Of a stretch of 47,388 nt of DNA, positions 44,901 to 47,388 are shown piece by piece (positions within the stretch are counted from its first letter, which is position 1; each line of letters starts with the position of its first letter). Under the pieces are notes generated by a model. It was not told where the DNA came from and did not search any database. It saw nothing but the letters and a program-made list of their open reading frames with translations. The stretch spans positions 1-47,388 of the forward strand of contig CAIXLG010000128.1 of NCBI GenBank assembly GCA_903920215.1. The letters run 5' to 3'. Source of the stretch: an uncultured Chlorobiaceae bacterium (GTDB taxonomy: Bacteria > Bacteroidota > Chlorobiia > Chlorobiales > Chlorobiaceae). A program made the translations under genes and the position numbers.

Positions 44901-46135
44901 TTTACAACCTCTCTGCGTTTAATGCCATTCCAGAAAAACAGAATGTTTCCTGCCATTATCATAAAAAATCCAAGATAAACAGCTGGTAACCATGGATCAT
45001 GAATCACTTCAATCAGGCTTAACTTGGACCAGCGTCCGGCTTTTTCATCATAACCCATCTGGTAAAGTTTCCAGCCCATAAAGCTGACAGGATGGTTAAC
45101 TTCAAGATTTGCCATTATTTCATGCCCCTTTTCGTCCTGAACCGTTACTGCCGAACGGAAGGATTTTGGTGTGCCAGGCATCATGATGAGATAGAGTCCG
45201 TCAAGTTGAGCAGCATCAGGTTTAAGTAAGGGGCTTCCGGTACTGATCCATGCCTCGCGCTGTGCGGAGGCTGTGATGATTCTAACTTTTGCAAATGGGA
45301 TCCCGGTTTTGCGGTCTGCGGGTTGAGGCACTCCATCTTTCCCGGGAAGTGCATAGGGCAGATAGTCGAGCACAAGAACCTCAATTCCCTGCCATGTTGC
45401 CGTAGTTCCCTTTCGAACCTCTAAAATGGCTTGTGCCTTGTTCATCAGGAGCTTATCGTTATGCGGGTCATAGAGCAGCAACTGTGGAGGATACTCTTCA
45501 AGGGAAAAGTCATGAAGAAAAATAGACAACGGAAGATGCTGCGGAGTATCGCTTTCCATGGTATAACCAAGGTTGTTTGCTTTTCCAATGTTAATAGGTA
45601 CAACAAGTCGTTGAAGGTCGGAACTGCCAACAATGGCGCATGAAAGCGCAATCCAGAATCCTGCATGAAAAAGGATAAACTGAAGATTCTGCAGCTTAAA
45701 CGGAATGAGCTTCCACGAAAGGGAAATACCGAGGTTGGCAAGGAAGAGGAGAACAGTGACTGCAAAAGGCCAACTCGAAAAAATCTGGTTCAATCCCAGC
45801 AATGTTGGCAGTGATCCTTGAGCAACCGGTTGCTGAGGTATTATACCGCCTATAAGTGAAAGAACAGCTATCGCAAAAATAAGGCAAAGACCAAGAGGAA
45901 TGCCTCCAAACCATTTAACGGCAGGAGTGTTTTTGAAAGCAAGGCCAGAGCTTAACACCACAACACCAAAAAGCGAAAGCGCTATAGCGTTGAAAGGCAG
46001 ATGAGGTATTGCTATACCACTTCCTGAAGCAGCAAATTGAATCAAAAAGCCTGCTATAACAGCAATGGCTGTAAAAAAAGCAGATTCCCTGAATTCCCAG
46101 GGAGCCTGAAACCATCGACGACGGACAACCACCAT
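44897..46135 (-). CDS. resB: ResB-like cytochrome c biogenesis protein
   Basis: Partner of CcsA in system II cytochrome c maturation. The 412-aa protein has N-terminal membrane helices (AFFTAIAVIAGFLIQFAASG, AIALSLFGVVVLSSGLAF, CLIFAIAVLSLIGGII), a FILFHAGFWIALS helix, a large periplasmic domain (about 195-385, including AILEVRKGTTATWQGIEVLVLDYLP and FMGWKLYQMGYDE) and a last helix WLPAVYLGFFMIMAGNILFFW. ATG 46135 is my choice, since the 20 residues before it look like AT-rich leader; ATG 46195 is possible. No SD helps either. Confidence 0.85.
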   Translation of the reverse strand: MVVVRRRWFQAPWEFRESAFFTAIAVIAGFLIQFAASGSGIAIPHLPFNAIALSLFGVVVLSSGLAFKNTPAVKWFGGIPLGLCLIFAIAVLSLIGGIIPQQPVAQGSLPTLLGLNQIFSSWPFAVTVLLFLANLGISLSWKLIPFKLQNLQFILFHAGFWIALSCAIVGSSDLQRLVVPINIGKANNLGYTMESDTPQHLPLSIFLHDFSLEEYPPQLLLYDPHNDKLLMNKAQAILEVRKGTTATWQGIEVLVLDYLPYALPGKDGVPQPADRKTGIPFAKVRIITASAQREAWISTGSPLLKPDAAQLDGLYLIMMPGTPKSFRSAVTVQDEKGHEIMANLEVNHPVSFMGWKLYQMGYDEKAGRWSKLSLIEVIHDPWLPAVYLGFFMIMAGNILFFWNGIKRREVVK

Positions 46136-46195
46136 AATAAAAATCTGACTTATTATAATAATAAAATGAAAATGGGGTAGGCATGCTTGCTGCAT

Positions 46196-47326
46196 GACTA
46201 AGCATCAATAACCCACAGAAACCTTTAAGCGAAGAAAAATCAGTTAATACAAAACAACGGGTTACTATAGCCGTTAAGAGTAAACCTGAAATCTTGGCTA
46301 TTAGTTGATTCGCGACTCATTATTTACGGGCACAACAAATATAAAAGGTAATTGTCTCAAACAACTTCCACCAATTGCCTGCCGATTAAGTGAATTGCGT
46401 ACGTTTGTCCTCTAGATCTTTTTGAAGCGCACAAATATAATAGCGGAAAAGAAGTTAAACAAAAAACCAACTATCCTTTTTATTAATCCAACTTTATGGA
46501 GTATATGCGAATATCTAGAATGGTATGTATTGAAAGTATATTATGTATATTTTTTTCTGAATTAATCGCTCATCATCAAGCGTTAATGGATGTTATTTTT
46601 GTTCAATGAGTTGTTCAGCCCCTAAAACGGGGAAAAAGGTTTGCTCGTCAGAGTGATTTATTTAGTTAAAAAATTTTAATAATTATTTAATAATTATTAT
46701 ACTGACCTAGGGTTAAGCTAGATTTCTACGGTTAAGCTTTTTTCCTGAAAAGCGGGTAATGCAGTTTTTTTGAAGAAAAAAATCATATTCGCGTTATCCT
46801 TGATCGATACTTACTGATTTGTTAGTTAGGCGTTAGTGTTGTTTTGTTGATACGTTGTGCAAATTTCTACGTGGTTGTTATCGATGTTCCGGGGCGAATT
46901 TGGTGGATGAAAACGTTTTAATGTCTTTCATTTCACATCTCCTCATATAATACGTTTTGTCATTTCACACCTTCCAGTTTGGCGGCATGTCATCTGGTTG
47001 TTGCTCAATCAAAGATATGATGCACTGATTGCGGGTGCAATATTTGATATTTTTGTATGCAACTTTCGGGGGATTTTGCGTCTCATTTGGTTCAAAGCGG
47101 AAATCGATATTTGTATCAAGTCCATCGCCAGGTATGCTTCTGGTTCTGTTCTGGAGTCAGTACAGTTCTGCTGTGCCGGCATTTGCCGGAAAGTATCAGA
47201 TTACTTGAATCATTACAGGGTTGTAAGGTATCAGATTTTTGTGTGATAGCATGCCTTTCTTATGCTGCGTAAAAGCGAGAAAGTGTTTTGATTTATCGTA
47301 GAGGTATCAGTTCAGAGAAGGTTTTA
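46196..47326. other. AT-rich intergenic region without convincing genes
   Basis: About 1.1 kb, visibly richer in A+T than the rest. Nothing codes convincingly; the two overlapping track ORFs near 47000-47270 are in competing frames and Cys-rich, so I treat them as noise. Small structures seen: ATTAATCGCT...AGCGTTAAT at 46561-46587, CCCCTAAAACGGGG near 46620, GGTTAAGCT twice (46711 and 46730), and CCGGCATTTGCCGG near 47176. It probably holds promoters for the divergent ccs operon and the gene at the right edge. Confidence 0.6.
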
Positions 47327-47388
47327 TTGAAAGCAAAAAAAAAGCTGCTATGCAGGATGACAGAGAGCTCGCAAGAGAGCACCAGGAA
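47327..47388 (+). CDS. Possible gene start at window edge (partial)
   Basis: AGAAGG at 47316-47321 is followed after five bases by TTG 47327 and an open frame to the window end (KAKKKLLCRMTESSQES). An ATG at 47350 in another frame is also open to the end. Too little is visible to name a product. Confidence 0.3.
   Translation, partial: MKAKKKLLCRMTESSQESTR

Noticed and set aside
46998-47272. Two overlapping plus-strand ORFs of 82 and 71 aa
   Set aside because: They occupy competing frames, lack clear SDs, are Cys-rich and resemble no family I know.

Overview
The window looks like a stretch of chromosome from a green sulfur bacterium (Chlorobiota, Chlorobium/Prosthecochloris type). I infer this from the style of the proteins and from the gene content: a BioG-type biotin operon, a GlgE/TreS-Mak glucan operon, a C-terminal half-ClpB gene, HemL of the C5 tetrapyrrole route, a four-helix-bundle 'suffix' protein and CcsA/ResB cytochrome c maturation. 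No photosystem or chlorosome gene is present, so the phylum is an inference. I see no rRNA, tRNA, CRISPR array, prophage or intact insertion sequence.

Layout. 1-4366 (+): biotin operon bioF(partial)-bioG-bioC-bioD-bioA, tightly coupled. 4428-6131 (+): acyl-CoA ligase. 6173-8136 (+): a 9-nt-periodic repeat block, then a four-helix-bundle suffix protein coupled to a THUMP-like methyltransferase, whose 3' end overlaps the convergent ppx gene. 8069-10561 (-): NlpC/P60 lipoprotein, prmA, ppx. 10610-14832 (+): lysC, purM, plsY, gpsA. 14837-17892 (-): C-terminal half of ClpB, an exported GH3 N-acetylhexosaminidase, SixA. 17906-19432 (+): kdsA and a KdsC-like protein without its nucleophile. 19457-23850 (-): ruvX, pyrE, tyrA, nadK and a 493-aa protein I do not recognise. 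24057-25773 (+): SOUL lipoprotein, small membrane protein, CrcB, DUF190. 25886-28079 (-): recO, hemL. 28218-28484 (+): FmdB zinc ribbon. 28537-29469 (-): OstA/LptA-like. 29545-30633 (+): degenerate UDP-GlcNAc 2-epimerase-like protein. 30878-31790 (+): three small genes, DUF4160, DUF2442 and an unknown. 31798-33735 (-): prfB with a programmed +1 frameshift, then a metallophosphoesterase. 34006-40095 (+): glgE, treS-mak fusion, serine hydrolase. 40115-40924 (-): mazG. 41037-42458 (+): mnmE. 42488-46135 (-): resB, ccsA, a YdjM-like membrane protein, uppP. 46136-47326: about 1.2 kb of AT-rich sequence without a convincing gene. A possible gene start lies at the right edge.

How the genes work together. 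BioC methylates malonyl-ACP, BioG removes the methyl ester from pimeloyl-ACP, and BioF, BioA and BioD build dethiobiotin. TreS interconverts trehalose and maltose, Mak phosphorylates maltose and GlgE adds maltosyl units to alpha-glucan. KdsA, the OstA-like protein, UppP, the GH3 enzyme and the NlpC lipoprotein all serve the envelope of a diderm cell. PlsY and GpsA start phospholipid synthesis. The rest is mostly housekeeping.

Items most worth a second look: the half-length ClpB; the KdsC homologue with Pro in place of the nucleophilic Asp; the WecB-like protein lacking most catalytic residues; the prfB frameshift that the ORF track hides; the 9-nt repeats before the four-helix/methyltransferase pair; and the DUF4160/DUF2442/unknown cassette.
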